Shown here one piece after another: positions 51,665-64,000 of a stretch of DNA of 64,000 bases (position 1 is the first letter of the stretch; the number at the start of each line of letters is the position of its first letter). The stretch is from Rachycentron canadum. Its lineage: Eukaryota > Chordata > Actinopteri > Carangiformes > Rachycentridae. The notes below the pieces were generated by a model, which saw only the letters and a program-made list of their open reading frames with translations, did no database searches and was not told where the DNA came from. The position numbers were made by a program, and so were the translations under genes. The stretch lies in assembly GCA_038496675.1 (NCBI GenBank), contig CM076649.1, positions 15,619,019 to 15,683,018 on the forward strand. Reading direction: 5' to 3'.

Positions 51665-53799
51665 AAATTATTTTACATAGACTGCTTAATACTGGATCTG
51701 AAAAGTGAAGCCAATGCAGAAGTGCCCTAAACCAGCATCCTGTCTAATGACCAACAGTCTACTGTTTGCAAATAAGTCTAAGATTGTATTGAAATATATG
51801 TGAAAAAGGCCTTACTTCTCACTTGAGTTATTGCCTCAGTAAATGTTTTCCTAATGAGTTCATGGTTTTAATTCCTAGTTCCAGCTATTCAATATGATAT
51901 CATGTTCATTTTTTAAAACTATAGTCCCATCTAGAGGAAAATAGACCATAAATCTGGGTGTGCATTAGGGTGATTGACAGACAATCATGTACAGAGCAGG
52001 TCAGATCCACCCTCACTCCTTCTCAGCTCTACCATCTCATCCTATTGTAGTTTCTTCTGCTTTCAAAAAAAGTGTATAGCAACAACACAAGGTTTCAAAA
52101 CGGTAATTTACAAACCAATGGGTGACATCATGGTGGGTTGCCACTTGCATCCACATTAAGTTATAATTAGTCGATAATCTACCAAAGATTTGTTTGCAAA
52201 ATTCACATTAGTAAACAAATATTGTCCAAGTCGTAATTTTACAAAATGAAAGCACAGTCAATCAAGATTTAGCCCATACACAGTGCTGAAATATATAATC
52301 TTCAGGTTCTCTAAAGGTTACTTTGGGAAAGGGAATTTTGCATGTTTTGTAATCTTTAAAAATAGTCCAGGATTGTGAAGAAAACATTATTAGAGGGGTC
52401 CAGCAGACGTTCCTTCAACAGTAAGACAAGGTACCTGAAACATTCCCTATATACTGATGTGGTTTGCTGGCTATGGCTGCAACCAGGGATACTGATCACA
52501 CATTATAAGATAGATAGATAGATAGATGGCTAATCTTAACTTGTTTGTTATCAAGCAGGTATTACTGTCATATTTGTTTACCTTGAATTACTCGCTCACA
52601 TACTTTCAGCATACTTTCTAGTTTACTATTAGATATAGCTACCCATGGTTTACACAACTGTATTTTGTGTTGTTTTGTTTAGGTTTAGCCATAAGAACAC
52701 ACTTCCATGTTATATAACATGCATTGCATTCTGCCATAGGATTGTTGCCCTAGCAATGCATGTCTATGAATTTTTATGGAGAAGTATCTGATGGAGCACT
52801 GTATTTGTTTGCCAACAGTCTTTCTCCAGCATCTAATACTCCACCTTTTACCAGCTGTCAAGCATGCTATGATGTGCCTGCAGTAATTCATAAAAGGAGG
52901 CACAAAACAGTTTTTTTGTTTGTTTGTTTTTTGCAAGAAAATATAGATATGATTGCTTGAGATGTAGGTGACTATCATGTACAAATGAAATGTGACACCA
53001 AAAAAAAAAAAAAAAAAGGATACAGTCTGGGTCTGGAGGATGCGGTTGAGAACATAAATAGATTATGGAGCAGTGAATGAAAAAGTCAACAATGAAAAAA
53101 ACACAATGAGGAGGCAGGCAAGGTTGCAGCATCAAATGACCTACATCAAATAAAATAAATTAATTTAACTACAAAGAAAAAAAAATCAATGTCATCAACA
53201 TATTTGCCACATTGGTCATCAGCAAACACCCAGATAATATTTTAAACTGGCCAAAAGAGGATATGAAAGCTTCTGATACATCACCAGATACCTGAGTAGT
53301 CTGACTCCCAGAGATCAGCTGCTAAAACAATAGCACAGCTGCAGGACAGACATACAGCTGAAGTGAGAACAAGCAGACGTGCCAGGGCAAGCCAAGACTT
53401 CTCCTTGGGTGGCACCGCAGGCAGACAGCAAAGATGGCTGACAAGGCAATGCTATGAGTGGTTGAAGAAATCTGGAGTAGAGGACAGCAGTGAGGCCCGA
53501 CACAGCAGCAGGGGGATGAGGGGAGCAGGCCACAGATCATTCTCGCCAAATACACACAGCTCACACATACTGGCAGCAGGCCTGGATCTTGTTAGATATT
53601 ATGTGATCATCAGATTGATGGCTTTTATTTTATGCATATAAATCACAGCAGCACTGATGTAGACTGTGGAGCAATAATGCAAGAAATAATACAAAACTTT
53701 GAGCTGTATGCACGGCTGACCGCTTTACCCTGACCATAATCTGATATAAAGAAATAAGTGAACGTGTAATTGGACACAGTTGTGTTTGTGTGACTCCTC
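51665..53799. other. Interval between tRNA-Phe and rab7a
   Basis: About 2.1 kb, AT rich, with the GATA microsatellite and an A17 run near 53000. No gene seen. Confidence 0.5.
52508..52527. repeat. (GATA)n microsatellite
   Basis: About five GATA units in the interval between tRNA-Phe and rab7a. Confidence 0.9.
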
Positions 53800-54208
53800 G
53801 GTCCTGTGCAGCCAGGCGTGTCCTGCGCGTGACGTCAGCGCTCACCAACAGAGCTTGTTTTGGAGGAAGTGGACAGAGCTCGGCTAGCTGTTAGCACGCT
53901 AGCTTGACGGAAAACCAAGCGTCAACGGGAGCAGGGCGACACACACCGTTACACGGAGTCGCTTCTGTTTCACAAAGGGAGATACACATCGGCAGTGGCA
54001 GTATTCATTTTGCTCATCGGAGTTAGCTGTGAGGCTAGCTGTCTGAGATAATTTAGCTGTCGACGCTCGATACGTGTTGTTTTGTCAACGGCAGACATTT
54101 ATTGGAGCCGTTAGCCTGTTAGCTAGCCTGCGCGTTAGCTAACGCTCCCAACCGAGGCAGAGGAAAAGTCCACTTTTGAGATTTTTTTCCCACAGGATCT
54201 TCGCCCAG
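53800..54208 (+). promoter_or_regulatory. rab7a: rab7a promoter and non-coding first exon
   Basis: A consensus CRE, TGACGTCA, lies at 53830-53837 in a CpG-containing stretch. A leader follows and ends at a donor, TCGCCCAG/GTTGGT (exon end 54208). The first coding exon begins after the acceptor at 55831-55832, so intron 1 is about 1.6 kb. The transcription start is not fixed by sequence alone. Confidence 0.6.
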
Positions 54209-55842
54209 GTTGGTTTGTGACGACTTTAAGTTGTTCTGTTTTCTAACGATATACCTTAACGGTATAGTTGTCCTTAAATGAGTATCGCATGTGTTAATAC
54301 ACCCTGCTTTGCTAAATGTTAGCTTAAATTAAGAAGTGTCACTGTATATATGTATATATTGTTATTGTAAACGAAATTTAAAACGTTTATTTTGTAAAGA
54401 TGTTGCATTCAGTAATAATACGATTTCGCCAAACTATCTTTCAGTGTTTTCTGGCATTTACTCACTACCTATTTAGTATTTAATTTCCAGATATACTGCT
54501 CATTGCTAACCCTTTGCAAGTGTTTTTCATGTCTTCGTGATCGTTAGGTAAAATGTCGAGACAGGACACTAAACATATCAATTTGTCGACCAATACATGT
54601 AATAGGTCGATAAATTGATCACTGCTGTGGATTACACCAGCATGTGTGTTGAATCCAACTATTGTGGTCGCTGTGCTAATCATGCTTGCCAAGTCATGGT
54701 TCCGTTAGTCCTGTGTTTTTAAACCATGTGATCAGTCCCTGACACAGTGTCATGGGGTGCAGATTATGAGAGCCGCACCGATAGCCTTATGCCACTTTGC
54801 CTCATAGTAGCACTGATATGCCTTCAAGCAGTGACTTTTTGTCCACGTAAGACGTTGTACACCTTTAGTGATTTGTGGATAAGACTGTTTTTTTCAGTAA
54901 TGCTTTCTCTAAGGTCTAACCCTGTTGGGATGATGATTTAAAGCCCTTCAGTAATAGAGTTTGGACTTTGGTCATTACAGCTGTATGAGGTGGTTTATTA
55001 TTACAAAGCTCACTCAGCCAAAGTCAGAAATGCTTAGTGATGTCCTGAACAGGCACAAAGATGCAAATGTTTGATCAGCTATGGATTTTAGTCAAAAATA
55101 TTCTGTTTCTCGGGATCTAGGTTATTACTTAACAAAAAATAGGAGTTAGTTGGGTGGTGGAGGGAGAAATTACACCTGAATAGAAAGAGTTGAGGATCAC
55201 TAAGGCTTATAACGAGAGCATTCTTTATAAGAGGGTACATCATCAAGATATATTACCATATAGACATATAATCATTAACACAATTTACAGTCCAATTCAG
55301 TATGTTATAGGGTAACTGAGACTGTTCCATTTTATAATCTATTGCAATCTTCATCTTTATATACCTACAAAAACTGTAACTTTCCCTATTGAGTGATTGT
55401 CAGAAGCATAAATATCACAAAATCAGTACTTTACAGTTAAATAAAAGCCACTAGTTGGTGTAGCAGATGCCAAATTAGTTCAGCCACTCTGTCACAGCAT
55501 TGTTCCTCATACTTTGAAAAAAAAGTCATGCATTGTATTTAGTGTCACGCAATACACAATACACTACAACATATTGTTAAAACCATACAATAGTATTTGT
55601 CTTTGTGAAGTGAAGAAAACTCAGATATAGAGTTCTTTGAATTTGGCCATTTATTTGAGTGTATTTTATACTCACAGACCTGGTCATCTTTTAGTAACAG
55701 CTGTTGACCCATAACAAAAGGACTATCATTGAGACAAGGTTGTACCCATCGTCTTTGGGCACTTCTAGCTTTGTTGTGCTTAAATCTGGAGTTTTTGTGT
55801 CCCCTCTAATCTACATTTTTGCCTTTTTATAGCTGTGGCATA

Positions 55843-57778
<1,936 letters not shown>

Positions 57779-59290
57779 GGACTCTGAGGATCATCTGGGG
57801 GGAAAGGGGGGTGGGGGGGAGGACAACCCTGTCTTGCCTTGTCAATATATCCTTAAAACCCCTTTTCCCATGGCCCACTGTGTTAATCCCAAAAGCCCAA
57901 TAAACAAGCAGCATCCCACTCATAGAGTATACTACTACACACAAACATGCTGCGCTCACCTCTTTATGTATACAAAACACACACATTTTCTATAAAATGA
58001 GTCCCCTAGCCCAAAGAACACCTGAAGGAAACATGGCATTTACTTGTATGATGCTTTTTACTTCCCAGTGTTTCTCCATGTATTTTTTCATAGCGGTGGT
58101 GGTTTGGGCTAATCTCATTTGCAGTTTCATGTATATTGCTGCTTTCAACCCAGTTTTGCTTTTATTTGGAAGTGGTAAATCAAACACATTATCTCTATAC
58201 ATGTTTGTGTTTATGAGTAAAGTTGGACAAACTGTTTTTTTTTTGTTTTTTTTTATCAGTTTCTGGAGCAGCTGTGCTGGTTTTTTCTTTCACAGCCCAC
58301 CACTGCTGCATGATTAGAGGAAACACTGCCCCCCCACCTCATTTTACCCATTTGTGTTGTGGCTGAATTTGTTTGACAGTTAAAAAAAAACTTGTTACTC
58401 TGGTTTCACTTTACTTCATGCAACCGTTAAAAATAAAATTTGACACAAACAAGGAGTCAAAACTAAAGTAGTGAAGGTGCATGTGTGGTTCACATTAATA
58501 TGCTGCCTTGCTGGTTTTAAACTGGCATAAAGCTGAAAATCCAGTTCAGTGAAAAATCAGAATGAGTGTACAGACTTTTTTTTTTTGGACAATAACTGAA
58601 GACTTGTTCAGACATCTCATTTTGGAGCCACAGTAAATACAGTTGTAGCTCAGGTTCAGGACATGAATCCAGACTCAGCTCCTTGATGTAAGTGCTGTCC
58701 TTAGCATTTATTTTCTGTTCTTTATTGGATAAATTAAGGTTTGTCTTGTATTCCATTATTCTTGGTACAACATTTGACATGGGAATGAACCCAATCAAGA
58801 CATCATGTCATTCTACCTGATAGTTCTGAGGAGGAGAGGGAGTTTTCTCAAGTATAAATATCATTCAGAACAGAGTACTATCAGCTAGTACATTTCTTTT
58901 ACTGTCAAGTATTGCAAGACATTTGCAAACTTCTCAATCATTGTGTGGGGAAGGCAAAAAGTTGTGTTGTAAATCTCCATATCTGACCCTGCCAGTTGCT
59001 CATGTTGGCAAACAGTTTAAGTGCTTGACATTTCTTTTAACCGATCAGATTTTTAACTGTCTGTTCGAATTATGTTAAAACTTTGAAATGCATTATAGAT
59101 TTAAAGATAGCATACATACTGTAACTTTGAAAAGAAAAAAATGTGGGGGGTGGGGAGTATTGGCATTCATCATTATTATGTAATTAATATGATAAATGCA
59201 TAGCATCTACATTGTTTCAAAATGTCTGCGTTTCAAGTAATAAGGGTAATAAAAATCTTGAATAAAGCATTCTTTATTTCTGACATTTAT
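57779..59290 (+). terminator. rab7a: rab7a 3' untranslated region with poly(A) signal
   Basis: About 1.5 kb from the stop codon to AATAAA at 59261-59266. No other open gene is seen here. Its end meets the hmces poly(A) signal head-on. Confidence 0.65.
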
Positions 59291-59456
59291 TAATGAAATC
59301 AAACTATCTTTGAAGAATATTTGTATAACATTTAGGACATTTACTAATACAAGCAAACACCTGAACATACAATGTTTGTCTCATAACTATAAAAACAGTT
59401 AAGTAGAATAAATAAGGCCAAAATGGTCTTCAATACTGTAATTTTAAGTCATAGCT
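59240..59456 (-). terminator. hmces: hmces 3' untranslated region; poly(A) signal at 59273-59278
   Basis: The minus-strand AATAAA lies at 59273-59278, about 180 bases past the stop, only 6 bases from the plus-strand AATAAA of rab7a. The two transcripts probably overlap by a few tens of bases at their 3' ends. Confidence 0.6.
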
Positions 59457-61448
59457 TCACTTGGCCCTTGGTTTCTTACTGGCTACCTGAAGCCACCCCT
59501 GAAGTGCTCCTGTAGACTTGCGCTTAGACTCTGCATTGCTTTCTTGGTCTTCTTTACATGTATGGGATTTCTTCCTCTTTGAAGGTGAACTGCTCGTCAG
59601 CCAGCTCGTCATCAACTTACTGCTGGCTGTGTGCTTGGGCTCCTAAGGGTCAAGGGTCAGATCTGTCAGTTTCAACCTCTTTCCTGGCCAAACAACTGCA
59701 GAGTTAGATGCTCACCAGAGTAAGTAAAAACAAAACAGTAAATGTAATACCTTTTTGCTGCCAAGGTCCACTGGCTGAATGCACTCTTGGGAGTTATTGC
59801 GCGAGTTGTTGACAAGTGAAGAGACAGGATGAAAAGTCAAGATGTTTTTAGACTGAAGCAGTTTCAGGGCTTCTAGAGACTTCACCTGACCAAAGTCAAG
59901 CCACCTTCTCACTTCTTCCTCTCCATCCAGAATTGCTGGCATCCTAAAAACAAACAAGTATGTGGTGAGTTATGATTTCATGCATAAATGAAATGGGTGT
60001 TTTCCCATCCACTGAACTTACCTATCATGAATGTTCTGCAGGTTTGGGGAAGCATTAACGGTGATTACACTGTACGTGTAAAGCGGTTCTCCACCGTCTG
60101 GAGGTGTCCAGCAGTCAAACACTCCAGCCATAGTAAGCAACCTCCAACCAGTCCATTCACCAGGTGCTTCCCCTTCCTGCCCAACACAAAAAGCAGAGGG
60201 TCACATTAATGTTCAAATAGTGAAAGTTAGAAGATTTTGTGAAAATACTGCTAGTTCTGAATATTTGATGACTTTCCAGTCAAAATGACAATGACAGTAA
60301 AATTAAGGCATTTGGTGTATTGCTTTGTTTTTTATGCCAAAAGAACACCTGGTGGACATAGGCACATATTTGCCTTGGCTTCCTTTGACACAGGAAACTT
60401 TCAGCCATGGCAATTTCCTCCACAGCTGCATTCTCTCAGGTTTTGTTCTGAATAAAAGTCAATTTTAATGGTGGTCATATTGTCATAGAAAACCCAGTAC
60501 AACCTCTGTTAAGTCAAAGGAGGCCTCCCCTGTGGGGCACACTGTCTTTGAGTTCTCCTTATTGTGGGCTGAGGTCATGGGGTCATCCTGATTCTCTGTC
60601 TTCTCCTGACTGATTACCTTAGTCTGAGGGAAGTAGATGAAGAAAGGTTGCTTGTTTTTCTCCTGCTTCTTCCACTCATAAAAACCATCAGCCAAGACGA
60701 CGCATCGCTGTCCTTTTGTCAGGGGGTACTTTGGGGAGAGAATAAAAGGATCAGAGACCACAGCACATAAGATTTGCTAATAAGAGGAAACCCCAACCTG
60801 TATGCACCTTGTACGACTTCTTCTCCAATATATTCTCACTCCGGCAGTTGCTGGTGCTGTAGTGCATCTTGCTCGGATCATTCTCCTTAAACCAAGCAGG
60901 CACAAGACCCCAACGCATCGAGGCCAACACACATTCATCCACAGGGGCATGCTGAGGACACACACAAGCAGGACATGTTAACATGAAAGCACTATAAAAT
61001 ACAATGCACTGCATAGGTACATACTACCTTTCTGAAATGTTCCATATTAATATTATTATGCCAGAGAGGTGTTTATGACTGGTAGTGCCAGTCAACACAC
61101 TTTCCTATAGTGTGTCCATTATTTTTGCCTATTCATGAAAATATCAGGCAGGTTAATAGGTTATTAGGTTAATTATTCCCTAAAGTCCAAAATTTTTTCA
61201 GTGTCCTTGAGACAGTTCATGAATCTGTCTCAGGCACCGGAGGATCCAGTTGTTCTTACCTGATCGAAATGCCTCTGCGACAGCAGGACCGGGCTCATAG
61301 ACTGGGGGCTCTTGTTGTAAGAGGGCTGGTATTTGTCCGCGTCTCCATCCCTCCAGCGGGGCTGTCTCCGTCGCCCTGTTCGGTCTCTGTACGAGCAGGC
61401 TCGTCTCACCTCGTCAGGAGCGAGAGTACAGGCTGTTCTTCCGCACAT
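59457..61448 (-). CDS. hmces: HMCES, abasic-site DNA-protein crosslinking SRAP-domain protein
   Basis: Shields abasic sites in single-stranded DNA at replication forks by covalent crosslinking through its N-terminal cysteine. Six minus-strand coding exons: 61448-61260, 60951-60808, 60728-60504, 60176-60022, 59943-59751 and 59642-59457. These give 363 residues (human 354). The start is MCGRT, since mature HMCES needs Cys2 exposed; an in-frame ATG 51 bases upstream would bury it. Key SRAP residues are visible: Cys2, Asn98 in TSNCRSE, Glu129 in ADGFYEW and His236 in NIHDRMPAIL. A polar insert (about residues 145-190) between the FFIYFPQ strand and GWRLLTMAG is longer than in human. The C-terminus is basic (STGALQGWLQVASKKPRAK), where human has its PCNA-binding tail. 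Convergent with rab7a. Confidence 0.96.
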
Positions 61449-61720
61449 TTTCGGCTGAAACTGCAGACAGAAGGAGGCAACATAGGGTTTGGTAAGCAAA
61501 GTTAGGAGTTAGCACGTTAGCTTAAAGTAATTTTAGGACGCAAACACTTCTTCGTCATTAGCTGCAAAAGCACCGTTTAAGGCCACTTCTTAGTTTACCT
61601 GTGTCCAACTGCAGTGATGTCGGTACCGTGAAGACGCACCTTTTCTATGCGTGTATGTTCCGCTCGTGTGCGTGTTGAAGTGTAATGCGGGGACTTGCCT
61701 GGGCAGAGCGGGAGGAGCTT
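61449..61720 (-). promoter_or_regulatory. hmces: hmces 5' untranslated exons and promoter
   Basis: On the minus strand an acceptor, CTGTCTGCAG, ends at 61461, so the start-codon exon begins at 61460. A donor GGACACAG/GTAAAC lies near 61600, giving a small non-coding first exon at about 61600-61700. The surrounding DNA is moderately GC rich. Inferred from splice motifs only. Confidence 0.5.
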
Positions 61721-62157
61721 GTCATGTGACCCTGTGACGTACAGCAGCCAAGCATGCGGCGGGGAGGAGAGAGATATTTTAAATAAAAGCGAAATTAACA
61801 TCTTCAAATTTTCCACAACATGAGAGATATGTATTTAGAGCTTTAACAATCCCATGACAGTAGCAATACTAAAATGCACAATTATAACCCCACATTCAAA
61901 AATCAGATCAGACCGGGAGTTAAGTGTCAAAAGTATCTAATTTTTTTTAAAGCATTTTACGCAAAATTTATCATTTACTCCACAGAATCACGTGTTAAAT
62001 TCCAAAAGTAGGTCGAAATTTTCCACAGACACAAACTATAGGTGAAAGATTTGTCTCCTGAATATGTATGGGGATATCTCATGTATAATTTAAGTCAAAA
62101 TAACCTCGTTGTCTACAGAAAGATTGAAAACATTTAAACTGTTGGTGTTCCCCGGAG

Positions 62158-62171
62158 GTTGCCAGGGCAAC
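62158..62171. promoter_or_regulatory. X-box (RFX factor site), GTTGCCAGGGCAAC
   Basis: Perfect inverted repeat GTTGCC/GGCAAC with a 2-base spacer, the form bound by RFX factors and typical of ciliary gene promoters. It lies about 75 bases before a splice donor (CAGCAG/GTAAGA, exon end 62245) and about 450 bases from the hmces 5' end, which is transcribed the other way. Confidence 0.75.
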
Positions 62172-62199
62172 GTCAAACAGCATCGCGCATTTCACCGGT

Positions 62200-62971
62200 G
62201 AAATTTAAGCGTCTCCGAGGAAAAAACTCCTGAGAGCTTCAGCAGGTAAGATGAACAAATACTAAGCCACCATGTAAAAGCTCCGCTTCATTGTAATGTC
62301 TAAAATTCCAGGAGAGAAAACTGTAAGGTGCTGTTGGCTTCTCAGGTAACTTTATTTGTTAAAAACCAGTATCACAAATAAACAGCTGTGGTTTGTTTTG
62401 GATAATTAGTGATGATAACTAACTCAAAGACACGTGACTTATAACTTGTGGTGGCTTTATAGAAAAAAATATTATGACTATAAATAATTATTTGTTCAGA
62501 GGAAAGGCTAATGTGATGATCTCCATGAGCATTTCTGATGTTGGGGCAAGTTCTGGGCTTCTGACCAGCAGGTAACAAAAGGAAATCAGAGAATCACACC
62601 CTGTCTGTGGTGTTAGGCACAAACCTGACAGGTGTAGTCAAGCTGTCTTCTGCAGACTAACTTGACCTACTTTATAGTCCAATACACTTGCACAGACACC
62701 TGCAGCTGTTTACAGAGCTTTACTCACTCTATATGAATTACATTATTTGTGTAACAATTGTGCACATGTTTATACTATATGATCGTTTCCTCATAAATGC
62801 TAGATTGTATCCTTTACAGCAGTGTCTGTCCTATCAATAGAGCAGAGCAAAGGGAAAGGTTCCCCTGCGCTGATGTCAGTATGGAGGCCACTCAGTTTAG
62901 ACAGTCTGTCCAACTGGGCCAGGAGAGAGACCAGGTTACTGATGGATGCTGCACACCATGCCCAGACAGTG
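62200..62971 (+). CDS. 5' part of an unidentified, possibly ciliary, plus-strand gene
   Basis: A short non-coding exon ends at the donor at 62246. The next exon is bounded by CCTTTACAG/CA (start 62820) and ACAGTG/GTGAGA (end 62971). Two frames stay open across it. One has an ATG at 62873 (MSVWRPLSLDSLSNWARR..., ending in phase 0). The other has an ATG at 62881 in a good Kozak context (MEATQFRQSVQLGQERD..., leaving 1 base). I cannot tell which is used and recognise neither. The X-box upstream suggests a ciliary role. Later exons would lie beyond 63 kb or outside the window. Confidence 0.35.
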
Positions 62972-64000
62972 GTGAGAGACAGAAAGCAACAAAGAAAACA
63001 CTGTCCCTGTCTGAGCACCCAAAGGACTAGACAAATAATACTGAAAATCACTAAGATGTATTTTCCTCAAATGGTAATCAAAAGGTGGCCTCAACACCAT
63101 TTATAACCCTACAACTTCTGAATTGATTGGACATTCTTGTATCAGTAACACTGGTCTATGCTTTCAATACTAATCAGATGAGAAACCCACAAAATTACCC
63201 ACAAATTACATTTTTATTTTGACATAACTGTTTTGAATAACTTAATATTGTCAAAAAATAATGGATTGAGCATTTGTTGTTTTTTTATGAACTGAAACGT
63301 AAAAGATCACTATAAAGGTTGGGCTTTTGTATTCATAGAGTTGATTTATAGATCATAAACACTGAATTATTCATGAGGTCACACTCAGGACAGGTGGCCA
63401 AATGTTTGAACTCAGAAGCCATACATTAAAGTTTCATGACTTTCCTCTTTTTGGCTCCGATCTGAATATATCGAGTCTTAAGATTTAGTTACACTGTCCT
63501 TGCCTTTGTAATTACCATGGGGTTCCTATCACATAGGCTATATTTGGTTTATGTTTTATGCATTTAGTCATAGTTATTAATATTAATCAGCCAATTTATA
63601 GAGTTTTACTTGCAGTATTTCTAAAGAAACTTCTGTTAAGGTGTTTATTCATGTTCCCCTGCCTATTCTCTTTCACACACTCGATTGCTCACTGAAGAAG
63701 GCTATGAATGTTACACCAAGCTTACAACATTTCTTTCTGGCACAGTTGGAAAATTTGTTTACATGAGCCATTGTACTAATATACAGTATGTACAACAATT
63801 CCAAAGTTACTATTGCTGCAGGAAAAACTGGGGGCCCATCCAAGGATCAGATGGTCACAGCTCGCCACTATATTGTCAGCCTGCCTGTTGTTAACCCGGG
63901 GGTCCAACATAAAGCCAAGAGCCTGCAAACCAGTAGGTATACCCTGAAAGTCGACAAACAATATGCTGAATGAGGTCACTCACCCTTTGGTATGGCACTG
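62972..64000. other. Right end of the window
   Basis: AT-rich DNA to about 63650. From 63660 both strands have short open frames (such as 63788-63973) that I do not recognise. This could be intron sequence of the 62.2 kb gene or a repeat. Confidence 0.35.

Noticed and set aside
52508..52527. GATA-factor binding cluster
   Set aside because: It is a plain (GATA)n microsatellite and is not counted as a regulatory cluster.
61449..61499. Upstream in-frame ATG for hmces
   Set aside because: It would add 17 residues before MCGR. The enzyme family needs Cys2 at the mature N-terminus, and an acceptor site lies between the two ATGs.
63788..63973. Exon of the 62.2 kb gene
   Set aside because: Open on both strands, with no recognised family and no clear donor site; left unassigned.

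Overview
This window looks like a vertebrate nuclear genome, most probably a teleost fish. The coding sequence lies in short exons with GT..AG introns, there are many (GT)n microsatellites, a decayed Tc1-like transposon and a common fish interspersed repeat, and the gene order gata2 - rpn1 - rab7a matches vertebrate synteny (human 3q21.3). hmces lies in the same human band. No bacterial, phage or CRISPR features are visible.

Layout. Positions 1-23,400 hold no gene I can support: non-coding DNA with microsatellites, degraded repeats and several stretches that look like regulatory elements, including a GATA-motif cluster near 16.66 kb. Positions 23.4-36.7 kb hold gata2 on the minus strand (probably the gata2a paralogue), with five coding exons giving 458 residues, two candidate promoters/first exons, and in the intron between the two zinc-finger exons a recognisable counterpart of the mammalian +9.5 enhancer. 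Positions 36.7-46.0 kb are intergenic, with candidate control elements and a Tc1-like relic broken by a second repeat. Positions 46.0-51.2 kb hold rpn1 (minus strand, 10 coding exons, 600 residues). A tRNA-Phe(GAA) gene stands between the divergent rpn1 and rab7a genes. rab7a (plus strand, 206 residues, five coding exons) ends tail-to-tail with hmces (minus strand, 363 residues, six coding exons), with poly(A) signals only 6 bases apart. Beyond hmces, an X-box promoter at 62.16 kb starts an unidentified plus-strand gene that seems to run out of the window.

The genes do not form one pathway. gata2 encodes a haematopoietic/endothelial transcription factor, rpn1 an oligosaccharyltransferase subunit of the ER, rab7a a late endosome GTPase and hmces an abasic-site DNA repair shield. 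The likely link is long-range control: gata2 is a developmental gene in non-coding DNA rich in candidate enhancers, beside compact housekeeping genes.

Exon boundaries come from reading GT..AG sites, reading phase and recalled human protein sequences. No alignment or search was run. Calls on conserved elements, promoters and repeats outside genes are inference from motif content.
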